Assembly (NCBI RefSeq): GCF_039523755.1
Contig: NZ_BAAAFX010000018.1
Span: 349,087-413,086 of the forward strand
Source of the DNA: Tatumella terrea
Lineage (GTDB): Bacteria > Pseudomonadota > Gammaproteobacteria > Enterobacterales > Enterobacteriaceae
DNA length: 64,000 bases
Reading direction: 5' to 3'
The notes under the pieces were generated by a model that did not search any database, had not been told where the DNA came from, and saw nothing but the letters and a program-made list of their open reading frames with translations. The first letter of the stretch is position 1. Each line of letters starts with the position of its first letter. The position numbers were made by a program, and so were the translations under genes. Positions 36,719 to 46,415 of the stretch are shown one piece after another.

Positions 36719-37453
36719 CTATTTACGGCGCGCTGCTTTTTGTTGTAATTCGACAGGCAGACCGACACTGTCGATTTCCTCGCGGGTCAGTTCACGGTAT
36801 TCGCCAGGCTCCAGGGTCTCATCCAGCACAATATCGCCGATCTGCTGACGATGGAGGGCCACAACATGGTTACCCACGGCGGCAAACATCCGTTTGACCT
36901 GATGGTAGCGCCCTTCACTGATGGTCAGCAGCACTTCGGTCGGGGTGATCACCTCCAGCACGGCAGGTTTTGTCGCCTCATCATCCCCGCGCAGTGCCAC
37001 ACCTTTGGCGAACTGTTCGGCGACCTGCTCATCCAGCGGAGAGTCCAGCGTGACATGATAGGTTTTTTCGCAATGATGGCGTGGCGACGTGATGCGGTGT
37101 GACCATTGTCCGTCATCGGTCAGCAGCACCAGTCCGGTAGTATCAATATCCAGACGCCCTGCGGAATGAAGTTTCCAGGCCATCGGTTCTTCGAGGAAGT
37201 ATAAAATCGTCGGGTATTCTTCATCCTCCGTCGCACACACATATCCCTGCGGCTTATTCAGCATAAAATAGCGGGGGCCGGTGATCTGTTGCAGCCGGTT
37301 ACCCTCGTAGGCAACCTCATGCTCCGCAGACACCTTGAAGGCGCTGTCTTTCACTATCTCACCATCGACGGTGACTTTCTGAGCACGAATTTCACGGGAT
37401 GCAATGGCCCGGCTAATTTCCAGTTGTTGAGAGATGAATTTATCAAGTCGCAT
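36719..37453 (-). CDS. rsuA: 16S rRNA pseudouridine(516) synthase
   Basis: Makes pseudouridine 516 in 16S rRNA. The start is the ATG giving MRLDKFISQQ, the family N-terminus; the frame is open 13 codons further. 244 aa, about 13 longer than E. coli at the C-terminus. S4 RNA-binding domain at about 1-60; catalytic Asp102 in GRLDIDTTG. First gene of rsuA-bcr, divergent from radD. Confidence 0.96.
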   Translation of the reverse strand: MRLDKFISQQLEISRAIASREIRAQKVTVDGEIVKDSAFKVSAEHEVAYEGNRLQQITGPRYFMLNKPQGYVCATEDEEYPTILYFLEEPMAWKLHSAGRLDIDTTGLVLLTDDGQWSHRITSPRHHCEKTYHVTLDSPLDEQVAEQFAKGVALRGDDEATKPAVLEVITPTEVLLTISEGRYHQVKRMFAAVGNHVVALHRQQIGDIVLDETLEPGEYRELTREEIDSVGLPVELQQKAARRK

Positions 37454-37596
37454 GAATTTCTTTTTGCCTGTAGCAGCGAAGGGTAAATACAATGACGCTA
37501 ACCGTCATCTTCAGCCGGTCAGTATAGCGTGATCTGTACTGCACTGTCAGTGATGGCATGCGATCCCTTAAGTCAGTCCCGGAAAAGTGACGTTTT

Positions 37597-39351
37597 ATGT
37601 CTTTTACGCTACGCCCTTATCAGCAGGAAGCGGTGGATGCCACCATCAGTTACTTCCGTCAGCATCAGCAACCGGCCGTCATTGTTCTGCCTACCGGGGC
37701 CGGTAAAAGCCTGGTGATTGCCGAACTGGCCCGCAAAGCGCGGGGCCGGGTACTGGTTCTGGCCCATGTGAAAGAACTGGTCGCTCAGAACCATGCCAAA
37801 TATGAAGCGCTGGGGCTCAGCGCAGATATTTTTTCTGCCGGTTTACAACAAAAACAGAGCCACCGCAAAGTGGTATTCGGTAGCGTGCAATCCGTGGCCC
37901 GCAATCTGGAGGCCTTTGACGACGCGTTTTCACTGATTATCGTCGACGAATGTCACCGGATTGCCGACGACAAAGAGAGCCAGTATCAGACCATATTTAC
38001 TTATCTCCGCCAGCGACGCCCGGAACTCCGGCTGCTGGGGCTGACGGCAACCCCCTTCAGGTTAGGGAAAGGCTGGATCTATCATCTGCACTATCACGGT
38101 ATGGTCCGCGGCGACGCGGATGCGCTGTTCTATGAATGTATCTATGAACTGCCACTGCGCTATATGATTAAAAATGGTTATCTGACCGAACCTCAGCGGA
38201 TCGATATGCCGGTGGTCCACTATGATTTCTCTGCCCTGTTTGCCTCACAGCAGGGGCTGTTCAGCGAGCGGGATCTGAATGATCAGCTCAGCAAACAACG
38301 GCGTGTGACACCGGAAATCATCCGCCAGGTGATTGAACTTTCAGAAGGCCGGCACGGCGTGATGATTTTTGCGGCCACCGTCATGCATGCCCGGGAAATT
38401 CTTGGTCTGCTGCCTCCGGAGAGTGCGCTGATCAGCGGTGAAACGCCTGCTCGCCAGCGGGACGAAATCCTGGCCACGTTTAAGCTACAGAAAATTAAAT
38501 ATCTGGTGAATGTCTCTGTGCTGACGACCGGATTCGATGCGCCGCACGTGGATGTTATCGCTATCCTGCGCCCTACCGAATCCGTCAGCCTGTATCAGCA
38601 GATTGTCGGCCGGGGGCTGCGTCTGTCCCCCGGTAAAACGGATTGTCTGATCCTCGACTATGCCGGTAACCCTCATGATCTGTTCAGTCCGGAAATCGGT
38701 ACGCCGAAAGGGGCCAGTGATAATAAGCCGGTGCAGGTTTTCTGTCCCGCCTGCGGGTTTGCCAATACGTTCTGGGGCAAAACCACCGCCGACGGTACTA
38801 TCACCGAGCATTTTGGCCGGCGTTGCCAGGGGATTATTGACTTCCCGGATGCCCCCCGTGAGCAATGTGATTTCCGGTTCCGCTTTAAATCCTGCCCGCA
38901 GTGTAATGCGGAAAATGATATCGCGGCCCGTGTCTGTCACCAGTGTCAGTGCATTCTCACCGACCCCGACGATATGCTGAAGGCCGCACTAAAACTGAAA
39001 GATGCCCTGGTGTTACGTTGTGCAGGAATGACTCTGCAGCCGGGTAAAGACAGCCGGGGTGAAAGCCTGAAGATCACCTATTACGATGAAGAAACCACGG
39101 AAGTCAGCGAACTTTTCCGGCTGCAGACGCCGGGACAGCGTCATATTTTTGAGACGCTGTTTTTAAGGCAACATCATAAGGCCCCGGCCACGCCGCTTCA
39201 CTGGCAAACGGCGACGGATCTGGCGGCACTGAGTGAGTATTTCCGTTATCCGGACTTTATTGTCGCCCGCAAAAAAGGTCATTTCTGGCAGATACGCCAT
39301 AAGGTCTTTGATTACCAGGGGCGTTTCCGTAAAGCTCACCAGTTGCGGTGA
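37597..39351 (+). CDS. radD: DNA repair helicase-like ATPase RadD
   Basis: 584 aa, superfamily 2 ATPase (E. coli YejH/RadD, 586 aa) that assists RecA-dependent repair and interacts with SSB. Walker A LPTGAGKS (31-38, with Lys37), DECH box, GLTATPFRLGKGW, and QIVGRGLRLSPGK in the second RecA domain. A C-terminal zinc finger has CPAC and CPQC/CHQC pairs. It starts MSFTLRPYQQ. Confidence 0.97.
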   Translation: MSFTLRPYQQEAVDATISYFRQHQQPAVIVLPTGAGKSLVIAELARKARGRVLVLAHVKELVAQNHAKYEALGLSADIFSAGLQQKQSHRKVVFGSVQSVARNLEAFDDAFSLIIVDECHRIADDKESQYQTIFTYLRQRRPELRLLGLTATPFRLGKGWIYHLHYHGMVRGDADALFYECIYELPLRYMIKNGYLTEPQRIDMPVVHYDFSALFASQQGLFSERDLNDQLSKQRRVTPEIIRQVIELSEGRHGVMIFAATVMHAREILGLLPPESALISGETPARQRDEILATFKLQKIKYLVNVSVLTTGFDAPHVDVIAILRPTESVSLYQQIVGRGLRLSPGKTDCLILDYAGNPHDLFSPEIGTPKGASDNKPVQVFCPACGFANTFWGKTTADGTITEHFGRRCQGIIDFPDAPREQCDFRFRFKSCPQCNAENDIAARVCHQCQCILTDPDDMLKAALKLKDALVLRCAGMTLQPGKDSRGESLKITYYDEETTEVSELFRLQTPGQRHIFETLFLRQHHKAPATPLHWQTATDLAALSEYFRYPDFIVARKKGHFWQIRHKVFDYQGRFRKAHQLR

Positions 39352-39373
39352 AGCGCCCGGCGGGTGATTTTAT

Positions 39374-39402
39374 TTGCCCGGCGTCAGTGAAGCCGTTATA
39401 AT
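39374..39402 (+). promoter_or_regulatory. rplY promoter
   Basis: -35 TTGCCC (39374-39379), 17-bp spacer, perfect -10 TATAAT (39397-39402). The transcript would start near 39409 and carry an 80-nt leader before rplY. Confidence 0.82.
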
Positions 39403-39434
39403 GCCGCGCGCTTTTACATCCGGTAAGAGTGCTT

Positions 39435-39467
39435 ATGAATAACCTTCTGTTGCTGGGTCGCCTGTAA
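39435..39467 (+). CDS. Possible 10-codon leader ORF upstream of rplY
   Basis: An ATG with a modest AAGAG upstream opens a frame encoding MNNLLLLGRL before TAA, ending 24 bp before the rplY start. It lies inside the rplY leader, which in E. coli takes part in L25 autocontrol of translation. Whether the peptide is made is unknown; the region may matter only as RNA structure. Confidence 0.3.
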   Translation: MNNLLLLGRL

Positions 39468-39490
39468 CAGAATTACCAAGAGAAATAAGA

Positions 39491-39775
39491 ATGTTCACTA
39501 TCAAAGCAGAAGAACGTAAAGTGCAGGGTAAGGGTGCGAGCCGCCGCCTGCGTGCAGCTAAAAAATTCCCGGCTATCATCTATGGCGGAAATGAAGCAGC
39601 TGTTTCTATCGAACTGGACCACGATTCTTTAATCAACATGCAGGCTAATCCGGAGTTTTACTCTGCGGTTCTGACCCTGGTTGTTGACGGTAAAGAAACT
39701 AACGTTAAAGTTCAGGCCGTACAGCGTCACCCGTTCAAACCAAAAATTCAGCACATCGACTTCGTTCGTGCTTAA
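39491..39775 (+). CDS. rplY: 50S ribosomal protein bL25
   Basis: 94 aa, same as E. coli L25, the single-domain form that binds 5S rRNA in the central protuberance. Starts MFTIKAEERKVQGKGASRRLR with a loose AAGAGAAAT ribosome site, as expected for a self-regulated leader. Monocistronic with a strong promoter and terminator. Confidence 0.98.
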   Translation: MFTIKAEERKVQGKGASRRLRAAKKFPAIIYGGNEAAVSIELDHDSLINMQANPEFYSAVLTLVVDGKETNVKVQAVQRHPFKPKIQHIDFVRA

Positions 39776-39790
39776 TCGCTGAATTGGTTT

Positions 39791-39823
39791 AAAAAAAACG
39801 CCGCTTAATGCGGCGTTTTTTTA
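39791..39823. terminator. Bidirectional terminator between rplY and yejK
   Basis: AACGCCGC-TTAAT-GCGGCGTT flanked by A8 and T7, serving both convergent genes. Confidence 0.9.
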
Positions 39824-39833
39824 TGCAGTCCGT

Positions 39834-40841
39834 TCACGATTTACTGCTGGTCCGGCGCTGCAACTGATCCCGCAGATTAGGGGGGGTACCTTTAATGGTT
39901 AAGGTATCTGTCGCCGGGTCCCAGAAAATACGTTCACCCAGTAGCATCGCATCAAAGTTCAGGGTCAGCCCGCCACCGCTGCCGGAAAATTTGGTCAGCT
40001 GACGCAGGGTACTGCGATCCGCCGGGAAGCTCTCTTCCAGCGAATACTCCTGCTCACTGGTAAAGTCACTGAAACTCTTCTCACCCACTTCCGGTAATTC
40101 ACCAGACAGTTCCCGCACCGTGATCTCTTCACCGGCCTGCAACTGCTGGTTACAGTAGGTATAGACCTGCTGACGATACTCCTGCCGCTCTTTTTTATCG
40201 AGACTGGCCTCATCGCAGTAATCATCGACCGCCTGTAACAGACTGCGGTTCTGGGCTTTGGTATCCAGACCGACACTGGCCCCGAGAAAGTCCATAAAGA
40301 AATCGGCCACTTTACGCCCTACCCGACCGCGCAGGAAGGTCAGATACCGCAGCGACTCCGGTTGTGTTTCCCATTCGGTAAGATCAATCCGTGCCACAAT
40401 ATCAGCGTGGTTGATATCCAGATAATGGGTGGTGCTGATATCCAGACTTTCATTCACCCGCATACTGGCCTGGCTATTCAGCACAGAGATCAGCAGATAC
40501 TCGGTAGCGAGATAGCGATAGCGGGCAAATAACACCACTCCGCCTTCCGCGAACGGGTATTTCGCCAGCTCATCCCGCAGACGGCCGGTGGCGGCACGAC
40601 TGAAGGCTAAAAAATCCTGTTCACCGCGACGGCACTGGCGCAGGGCATCGGCCAGTTCACTTTCCTGGTTGAATAATCCATAGGCCTTATTTTTGGCACT
40701 GTAGACCCGATGTAACTCTTCCAGCATCTCTTCGACAGCTTCGCTGGCCGTCAGCAAAGAGTCACGTAACACCAGCTCCAGCTGATCTTCATCACGTTTG
40801 ATTAACTGATGGACGACAATCTGGTCAATATCCAGACTCAT
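39834..40841 (-). CDS. yejK: Nucleoid-associated protein YejK (NdpA)
   Basis: 335 aa, same length as E. coli YejK, a conserved nucleoid-associated protein. Starts MSLDIDQIVVHQLIKRDE. It is divergent from yejL with a 280-bp AT-rich interval between, the standard enterobacterial layout. Confidence 0.96.
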   Translation of the reverse strand: MSLDIDQIVVHQLIKRDEDQLELVLRDSLLTASEAVEEMLEELHRVYSAKNKAYGLFNQESELADALRQCRRGEQDFLAFSRAATGRLRDELAKYPFAEGGVVLFARYRYLATEYLLISVLNSQASMRVNESLDISTTHYLDINHADIVARIDLTEWETQPESLRYLTFLRGRVGRKVADFFMDFLGASVGLDTKAQNRSLLQAVDDYCDEASLDKKERQEYRQQVYTYCNQQLQAGEEITVRELSGELPEVGEKSFSDFTSEQEYSLEESFPADRSTLRQLTKFSGSGGGLTLNFDAMLLGERIFWDPATDTLTIKGTPPNLRDQLQRRTSSKS

Positions 40842-41121
40842 GGCAGACTCCCCTTCTTATGCAGATGCGTATTCAACCATTGCCCCGAACGTCTTTCAAT
40901 CTTATTTCCTGCCGGAGCCCCACTGAAGCCGGGAATTATTCAGAATATTCAAAATCTCAGCCGCCCGCAGATGAAAAACGGTGCAAGATCAGCCACAATA
41001 GGCTACAACAGTCATTAACAAAACAGCCGCTATCCTGAGGCTAAACAGACAATAAAATTGCAGAAAAAAAGTCATGTTTGCAGTAGAATAGCCGCCTTTT
41101 ACGACTTAGCTAACTGATAAT

Positions 41122-41349
41122 ATGCCACAATCATCCCGATATAGTGACGAGCGTGTTGAACATTTGCTCGCTGAACTTGTTGAAGTACTCGAAAAAGATC
41201 ATGCACCTACTGACCTTTCCCTGATGGTATTGGGTAATATGGTGACGAATCTGATTAACGCCAGCGTTGCGCCTGCGCAACGTCATACTCTGGCACGTTC
41301 CTTCGCTGAAGCATTGCAGGCTTCTGTCCGCGAAGACCATGCACATTGA
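41122..41349 (+). CDS. yejL: UPF0352 family protein YejL
   Basis: 75 aa, same as E. coli YejL: MPQSSRYSDERVEHLLAEL, then DLSLMVLGNMVTNLIN. Small helical protein that forms dimers; function unknown. 18 bp ahead of yejM and probably co-transcribed with it. Confidence 0.95.
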   Translation: MPQSSRYSDERVEHLLAELVEVLEKDHAPTDLSLMVLGNMVTNLINASVAPAQRHTLARSFAEALQASVREDHAH

Positions 41350-41367
41350 TGATGTGATCTGAACCCT

Positions 41368-43122
41368 ATGGTAAACAGCCAGCAGAGCTACAGGGAAAAA
41401 GTGTCCCGGATGATAAGCTGGGGGCACTGGTTCGCCCTGTTTAATATTTTTTTCGCGCTCATCCTGGGCAGCCGTTATCTGCTGGTGACTGACTGGCCAG
41501 CCTCGCTGGCGGGCAGAATTTATGCTTACTGTAGCTGGGTCGGTCATTTCAGCTTCCTGGTCTTTGCCGCCTATCTGCTGGTGATCTTCCCGCTGACCTT
41601 CGTTGTGATGTCACAACGATTGCTCAGGGTGATCTCCTCAATTCTCGCCACCAGCGGCCTGACCCTGCTGTTATTGGATAGCGAGGTTTTTGATCGTTTC
41701 CATCTGCATCTGAATCCTGTGGTCTGGGATTTGATGGTCAATCCGCAACAGAGCGACATGTCACGTGACTGGCAACTGATGTTTATTTCAGTGCCGGTCA
41801 TTTTCCTGGTGGAAATGCTGTTTGCCACCTGGAGCTGGCAGAAGCTGCGCAGCCTGAACCGCCGACGTTTTGGCAAGCCACTGGCCGTGCTGTTTATCGT
41901 GGCATTTTTATCCAGCCATCTGCTCTATATCTGGGCGGATGCCAATTTTTACCGGCCAATCACCATGCAGAAAGCGAACCTGCCGTTATCCTATCCGATG
42001 ACTGCACGGCGTTTTCTTGAAAAACATGGTCTGCTGGACCCGCAGGAATATCAGCGACGTCTTATTCAGCAGGGAGACCCGGATGCGGTTTCCGTGGCCT
42101 ATCCGCTCAGTGATATCAATTTCAGTCAGAGCGGCAGCCACTATAATCTGATGCTGATCACCCTTAATGGGGCGGATGCCTCTCATCTGGCGACCAGCTT
42201 CCCGGCACTCAGCCAGTTTGCCGACAACAATATACAGTTTACGCAACACTTCAGCTCCGGCAGTAACAGTGAGAGCGGGTTGTTTGGTCTGTTTTATGGC
42301 ATTTCGGCCAGTTATATGAATGGTATTCTGGCGGCCAGAATGCCTTCTGCCCTGCTGAGTACCCTGAATAATCAGGGCTACCAGTTTGGCTTGTTCTCGT
42401 CAGAGGGGTTCAGTCAGCCGCTGTACCGGCAGGCGTTACTGGCAGACTACTCTCTGCCTGCGGCGACCTCCCGGAACGATGGACAGACCGTCGATCAGTG
42501 GCAGAACTGGCTGCAAAAGCAACAGACTTCAGCGCCGTGGTTCTCGTGGGTTTCACTGGACGGTATCAATGCCAGCGGTAACTCCGTGGCCGCCCGTGAG
42601 AAAAATTACGCTCAGAGTAGCGGCAATGCTGATAAGCAAATAACCCGTATCCTCGCACAATTACAACAGAATGATTTGCTGAAAAACACCGTGGTTATCA
42701 TTACTGCCGGGCAGGGGATCAGCTTCAATAATACCGGTGAGAATGACGGTAATCGTGGTTTATTGCAGGTGCCGTTAGTCATTCACTGGCCTTCGGCTCC
42801 GTCGCAACGTATCGGGCAGCTGACCGAGCAACAGGATGTGATGACGACCCTGATGCAACGTCTGTTGCATGTGTCGACCCCGGCGGAAGATTATTCTCAG
42901 GGCGAAGACCTGTTCAGTCCGCAGCGTCAGCACCACTGGGTTACCAGTACTAATGATGCCGGCCGGCTGATCATCACTACCCCGCAGATGACTCTGGTGC
43001 TGAATAATGATGGTAATTACACCACTTATGACGTCGCCGGAAAACGTCTGCGCAAGCAGCGTCCGGAACTTGGATTGCTGTTGCAGGTACTGACGGAAGA
43101 AAAACGCTTCATCGCAAACTGA
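41368..43122 (+). CDS. yejM: LPS biosynthesis-modulating membrane protein YejM (PbgA/LapC)
   Basis: 584 aa (E. coli 586). Five N-terminal transmembrane helices (to about residue 190) and a periplasmic sulfatase/phosphoethanolamine-transferase-like domain. It senses periplasmic lipid A and through LapB controls FtsH breakdown of LpxC. The N-terminus MVNSQQSYREKVSRMISWGHWFALFN and the LITLNGADAS region fit E. coli YejM. As in E. coli, proL lies just downstream. Confidence 0.96.
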   Translation: MVNSQQSYREKVSRMISWGHWFALFNIFFALILGSRYLLVTDWPASLAGRIYAYCSWVGHFSFLVFAAYLLVIFPLTFVVMSQRLLRVISSILATSGLTLLLLDSEVFDRFHLHLNPVVWDLMVNPQQSDMSRDWQLMFISVPVIFLVEMLFATWSWQKLRSLNRRRFGKPLAVLFIVAFLSSHLLYIWADANFYRPITMQKANLPLSYPMTARRFLEKHGLLDPQEYQRRLIQQGDPDAVSVAYPLSDINFSQSGSHYNLMLITLNGADASHLATSFPALSQFADNNIQFTQHFSSGSNSESGLFGLFYGISASYMNGILAARMPSALLSTLNNQGYQFGLFSSEGFSQPLYRQALLADYSLPAATSRNDGQTVDQWQNWLQKQQTSAPWFSWVSLDGINASGNSVAAREKNYAQSSGNADKQITRILAQLQQNDLLKNTVVIITAGQGISFNNTGENDGNRGLLQVPLVIHWPSAPSQRIGQLTEQQDVMTTLMQRLLHVSTPAEDYSQGEDLFSPQRQHHWVTSTNDAGRLIITTPQMTLVLNNDGNYTTYDVAGKRLRKQRPELGLLLQVLTEEKRFIAN

Positions 43123-43153
43123 TTATTAATGAGACAGTTAGCGCTTACGGATG

Positions 43154-43181
43154 TTGCTATTTTTAAAATTATCCGTAGTAT
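43154..43181 (+). promoter_or_regulatory. Candidate promoter of tRNA-Pro
   Basis: TTGCTA (43154-43159), 16-bp spacer, TAGTAT (43176-43181). Start would fall a few bases before the mature tRNA 5' end. Confidence 0.45.
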
Positions 43182-43195
43182 ATTGCCACAGAGTC

Positions 43196-43272
43196 CGGCA
43201 CGTAGCGCAGCCTGGTAGCGCACTGTCATGGGGTGTCAGGGGTCGGAGGTTCAAATCCTCTCGTGCCGACCA
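43196..43272 (+). tRNA. proL: tRNA-Pro (anticodon GGG), proL
   Basis: 77 nt including the encoded CCA. Acceptor CGGCACG/CGTGCCG, D arm GCGC/GCGC, anticodon stem CTGTC/GTCAG with the U-U mismatch known from E. coli proL, loop ATGGGGT with anticodon GGG, T arm GGAGG/CCTCT region with TTCAAAT. The last 14 bases are also found at 63891, the right end of the island, so integration restored the tRNA. Confidence 0.97.
43259..43272. repeat. attL: left attachment-site repeat (tRNA 3' end)
   Basis: TCTCGTGCCGACCA, identical to 63891-63904. The flanking bases differ on both sides, so the shared core is 14 bp. Confidence 0.92.
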
Positions 43273-43325
43273 TCAACCTCTTCAAAGTTTTGTCCAGCTA
43301 AGTCCAGACAAGACTATAAACATAG

Positions 43326-43363
43326 AAAGTACAGTGGGTTAACATGATCCGCTGTACTTTTTA
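43326..43363 (+). terminator. Terminator behind tRNA-Pro, inside the island
   Basis: AAAGTACAGTGG pairs with CCGCTGTACTTT (one G:T) around an 11-nt loop, then TTATT. It lies inside attL, so the island brought its own terminator for proL. Confidence 0.7.
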
Positions 43364-43490
43364 TTGTCTAGTGACGTCCATAGTCTTACATTGAAATCCA
43401 CGATTGATAGGCCTATCTCTAGGCTTAGTCATACATTGGCTTGAAAAGTGATATGCCTATCACTGCTAAGGACTGAAATGGAGAGCTATT

Positions 43491-44756
43491 GTGGCAAGGC
43501 AGACTAAACCTCTTACAAATACTGAAATCAAAAACGCCAAGTGTTCGGAACGTGCCATCGTCCTGTATGACGGAGACGGACTTGAGATCCAGGTTAATCC
43601 AGCTGGTTCAAAACTCTGGCGCTTCCGTTACTACAGACCTTTTACAAGCAAACGCACTATCCTCAGCTTCGGTTCCTACCCAGAAATCTCTCTCTTAGAA
43701 GCTCGCCAGTTCCGTACAAACTTCCGAAAACTTCTTCAGCAGGACATCGATCCTCAGGAGCACAGGAAAGCGCAAAGACTTCAACAAAGAGAAGCAACAG
43801 AAAACACATTCGCAAAGGTTGCTGCGTTGTGGTTCAAGACTAAAGAAGCTGCCGGACTAACCCAGCACACGCTAAACGATATCTGGCGCTCCCTTGGTAA
43901 ATACGTTTTCCCGCACATTGGCTCATTACCTATCTCAAAAATCACTGCTCAGCAATTCATTGGGGCGCTCGAACCAACTCATTCAGCCGGTAGACTGGAA
44001 ACTGTCAAACGACTTACGCAACGTATCAACGAAGTCATGGATTACGCTCTCAACGCTGGATTAGTCACCTTCAACCCTGCTGCGAGAATCAGTAGAACTT
44101 TTCATAAACCAACCGTTAAGCACCGCCCTACCCTTGCGCCTGAACAACTCCCAATGCTTATGAAGGCTCTCGCATTTGCGAGTATTGGCAGACAGACGCG
44201 TTGCCTTATTGAATGGCAGTTGCTAACCATGACAAGACCAGCTGAAGCCGCAATGACCAGGTGGGACGAGATTAACTTTGAAACAAAGGAATGGCGCATT
44301 CCTGCTGGGCGTATGAAAATGAAACGTATGCATATTGTTCCATTGTCTGAACAGGCGCTTGCGGTATTAAAAGTCATGAAGCCTATTAGCAAACACAGGC
44401 CACACGTTTTTCCCGGATACCGTAATCCGCTTGAACCTATGAATAGTCAGACGGCTAACATGGCGCTAAAGCGCATGGGCTTCAAAGACATCCTTGTTGC
44501 GCATGGTATGAGATCGATTGCTTCAACTGTTCTCAATGAGAAGGGTTATCAGCCTGACGTGATTGAAGCAGCACTGGCACACATTGATACTAATGAGGTC
44601 AGGAGAGCTTACAACCGTTCTCAATATCTGGAGCAACGACGAGATATGATGGCGTGGTGGGGAAGGCATGTTGAACTTTCAGCAAGTGGCAACTACAGCT
44701 TTTCATCAGGATTGGAAAATGATTCAGTAAATCATTACCATGATTTAAAAGTATGA
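43491..44756 (+). CDS. Tyrosine integrase of the P4/CP4 (DUF4102) type
   Basis: 421 aa. N-terminal DUF4102-type arm-binding domain (LTNTEIKNAKCSERAIVLYDGDGLEIQV, about 7-90), SAM-like core-binding domain (about 100-200), catalytic domain with Arg in TMTRPAEAAMTRW, HGMRSIAST (HxxR), His in LAHID and Tyr in YNRSQY. It starts GTG with a GGAGAG-like site upstream. It lies 220 bp inside the tRNA and reads away from it, as usual for integrases that recombine at tRNA 3' ends. Confidence 0.96.
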   Translation: MARQTKPLTNTEIKNAKCSERAIVLYDGDGLEIQVNPAGSKLWRFRYYRPFTSKRTILSFGSYPEISLLEARQFRTNFRKLLQQDIDPQEHRKAQRLQQREATENTFAKVAALWFKTKEAAGLTQHTLNDIWRSLGKYVFPHIGSLPISKITAQQFIGALEPTHSAGRLETVKRLTQRINEVMDYALNAGLVTFNPAARISRTFHKPTVKHRPTLAPEQLPMLMKALAFASIGRQTRCLIEWQLLTMTRPAEAAMTRWDEINFETKEWRIPAGRMKMKRMHIVPLSEQALAVLKVMKPISKHRPHVFPGYRNPLEPMNSQTANMALKRMGFKDILVAHGMRSIASTVLNEKGYQPDVIEAALAHIDTNEVRRAYNRSQYLEQRRDMMAWWGRHVELSASGNYSFSSGLENDSVNHYHDLKV

Positions 44757-44860
44757 TAATTATTTGCATTTAACATTGTACTCAACTACAAGAATAGCAA
44801 CTCTTCTTTATGATCCAAAGATCATGACTAAGCCTAATAATTTTTAAAGGAAATAGCCTA

Positions 44861-46027
44861 ATGATTTATCAGTGTTACTCATGCAGCAAGACATCTTTCG
44901 AAATTATTTGTCCCTGGTGTTCTGGCGGAGTACCAACTGTAACGAATTCATGGGGCACAAAAACGCCCCCCCCTATTACCTCAGAACAAATGATCCCTCT
45001 TAATCCCTCTTTTTATCCAGAATTTCAGTATCAGTCAAAAGGAATTATAAAAGACTTGTTCGGGAAAAAGAAAGAGCAGTCCCAACTCAATAGTCTCTTG
45101 CAAAATGTTTTAGATAAATATGCAACGTTTAAGGATCCTTATTTCACTAATTTCATTTACACAACAAAGTTTTCACATGATAAGCGATCAGAAAGTGATT
45201 TATCGGAAGACAAAAGCACTTATTCTGATTTTGTATTATTTCGTGAAGTACTTGTTCGAAAGGGGTTTAATGAATTGGAAGAGCTGCCAATGCTTTTGGA
45301 CAAGCTTTTACTTACCACATCATTTAACGCTGTATATAACGGGTTTGCGAAAGAGATCAAAAGACATATCAAACCTACATTAACAGAATCTTTAAAATCA
45401 TGGATTGAAGAAGCAGGAACGACATTTAGATCTGATCTATCATTGTTTCTATACTTTGTCTGGAGCAATAACATAGCCTTCTCTGCATTAGAATTCAATG
45501 AGAACGCACAAAATACTCCCGGCAAACCATTGATCTCAATTGATAATGTTAGAAAGTATATATCAATCTGTGAAACTATATATTTTGACATACTGGTAGA
45601 AAGATTGGCTATACGCCTCGAACATTTCAATCCCGATAAATATGTTAATATGTACTCAGTTGATTCAATGAATGGTTTTGAATTTGAAGACTTCTTAGTC
45701 AAGATATTCCAAACTCTTGGATACGATGTTAAAGAAACCAAGAGAACTCAAGATCAAGGTGCAGATCTTTTTGTCACTCGTTTCGATAAAAATATTGTTA
45801 TTCAGGCAAAAAACTATTCTGGCTCAGTTGGTAATTCAGCAGTACAACAAGCTATCTCCGCCAAAACTTTTTATTCATGTGACGAAGCAATGGTTGTTAC
45901 AAACTCATACTTCACTAACTCAGCAAAAGAACTTGCAGAGTCCGCAAAAGTACGTTTGATTGACAGAAATGAGTTACAAAAATATTTAGAAGATTATAAT
46001 CAAAAAATAATAGAAGACTTTAAATGA
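44861..46027 (+). CDS. Zinc-ribbon plus Mrr-type restriction endonuclease-like protein
   Basis: 388 aa. N-terminal four-Cys zinc ribbon (C5, C8, C17, C20: CYSC and CPWC). A middle helical region of about 250 residues has no recognised domain. The C-terminal Mrr-cat nuclease domain (about 270-375) carries the PD-(D/E)XK variant core: QGAD with D302, then VIQAKNY with Q315-x-K317. The Q-x-K form is usual for Mrr-cat enzymes. Likely a defence nuclease cutting modified or foreign DNA; the middle region may sense a trigger. AGGAAAT lies upstream of the ATG. No methylase is next to it. Confidence 0.82.
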   Translation: MIYQCYSCSKTSFEIICPWCSGGVPTVTNSWGTKTPPPITSEQMIPLNPSFYPEFQYQSKGIIKDLFGKKKEQSQLNSLLQNVLDKYATFKDPYFTNFIYTTKFSHDKRSESDLSEDKSTYSDFVLFREVLVRKGFNELEELPMLLDKLLLTTSFNAVYNGFAKEIKRHIKPTLTESLKSWIEEAGTTFRSDLSLFLYFVWSNNIAFSALEFNENAQNTPGKPLISIDNVRKYISICETIYFDILVERLAIRLEHFNPDKYVNMYSVDSMNGFEFEDFLVKIFQTLGYDVKETKRTQDQGADLFVTRFDKNIVIQAKNYSGSVGNSAVQQAISAKTFYSCDEAMVVTNSYFTNSAKELAESAKVRLIDRNELQKYLEDYNQKIIEDFK

Positions 46028-46415
46028 TTTAAACACCTTTAACGTTAGATATTTATATTCCTCACTTAGAACAGACATTACTTATGAGCGCTGCTAACTC
46101 AAACGTTAGATCATCTTAACCAAGAGTTTCAAGGAAACATGAACAATCATTCAATTAACTGGAAAACCAATTATTCAAGAAAACTCCAAAAGAATCCAAT
46201 TATTTCCTAATAAAGTTTAATTTCTCACTATATTGATACTATGAAAAGCAGACATTTATATCGCTAGTAATTTATTTAAAAAATTTCAATAGATACCTAT
46301 AAAGTCAATCCAACTGGTGTCGATAAATACGTAGTAAATTACAATAAAAGAAACACTTGCCATTCTGAACCAAGTATTTCTTATAGCAATCGAATCATAA
46401 TGAAGGATTAAAAAC
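46028..46415. other. AT-rich intergenic region
   Basis: 388 bp with no believable gene or RNA. It must hold the promoter of the following small gene. Nothing else seen. Confidence 0.6.
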
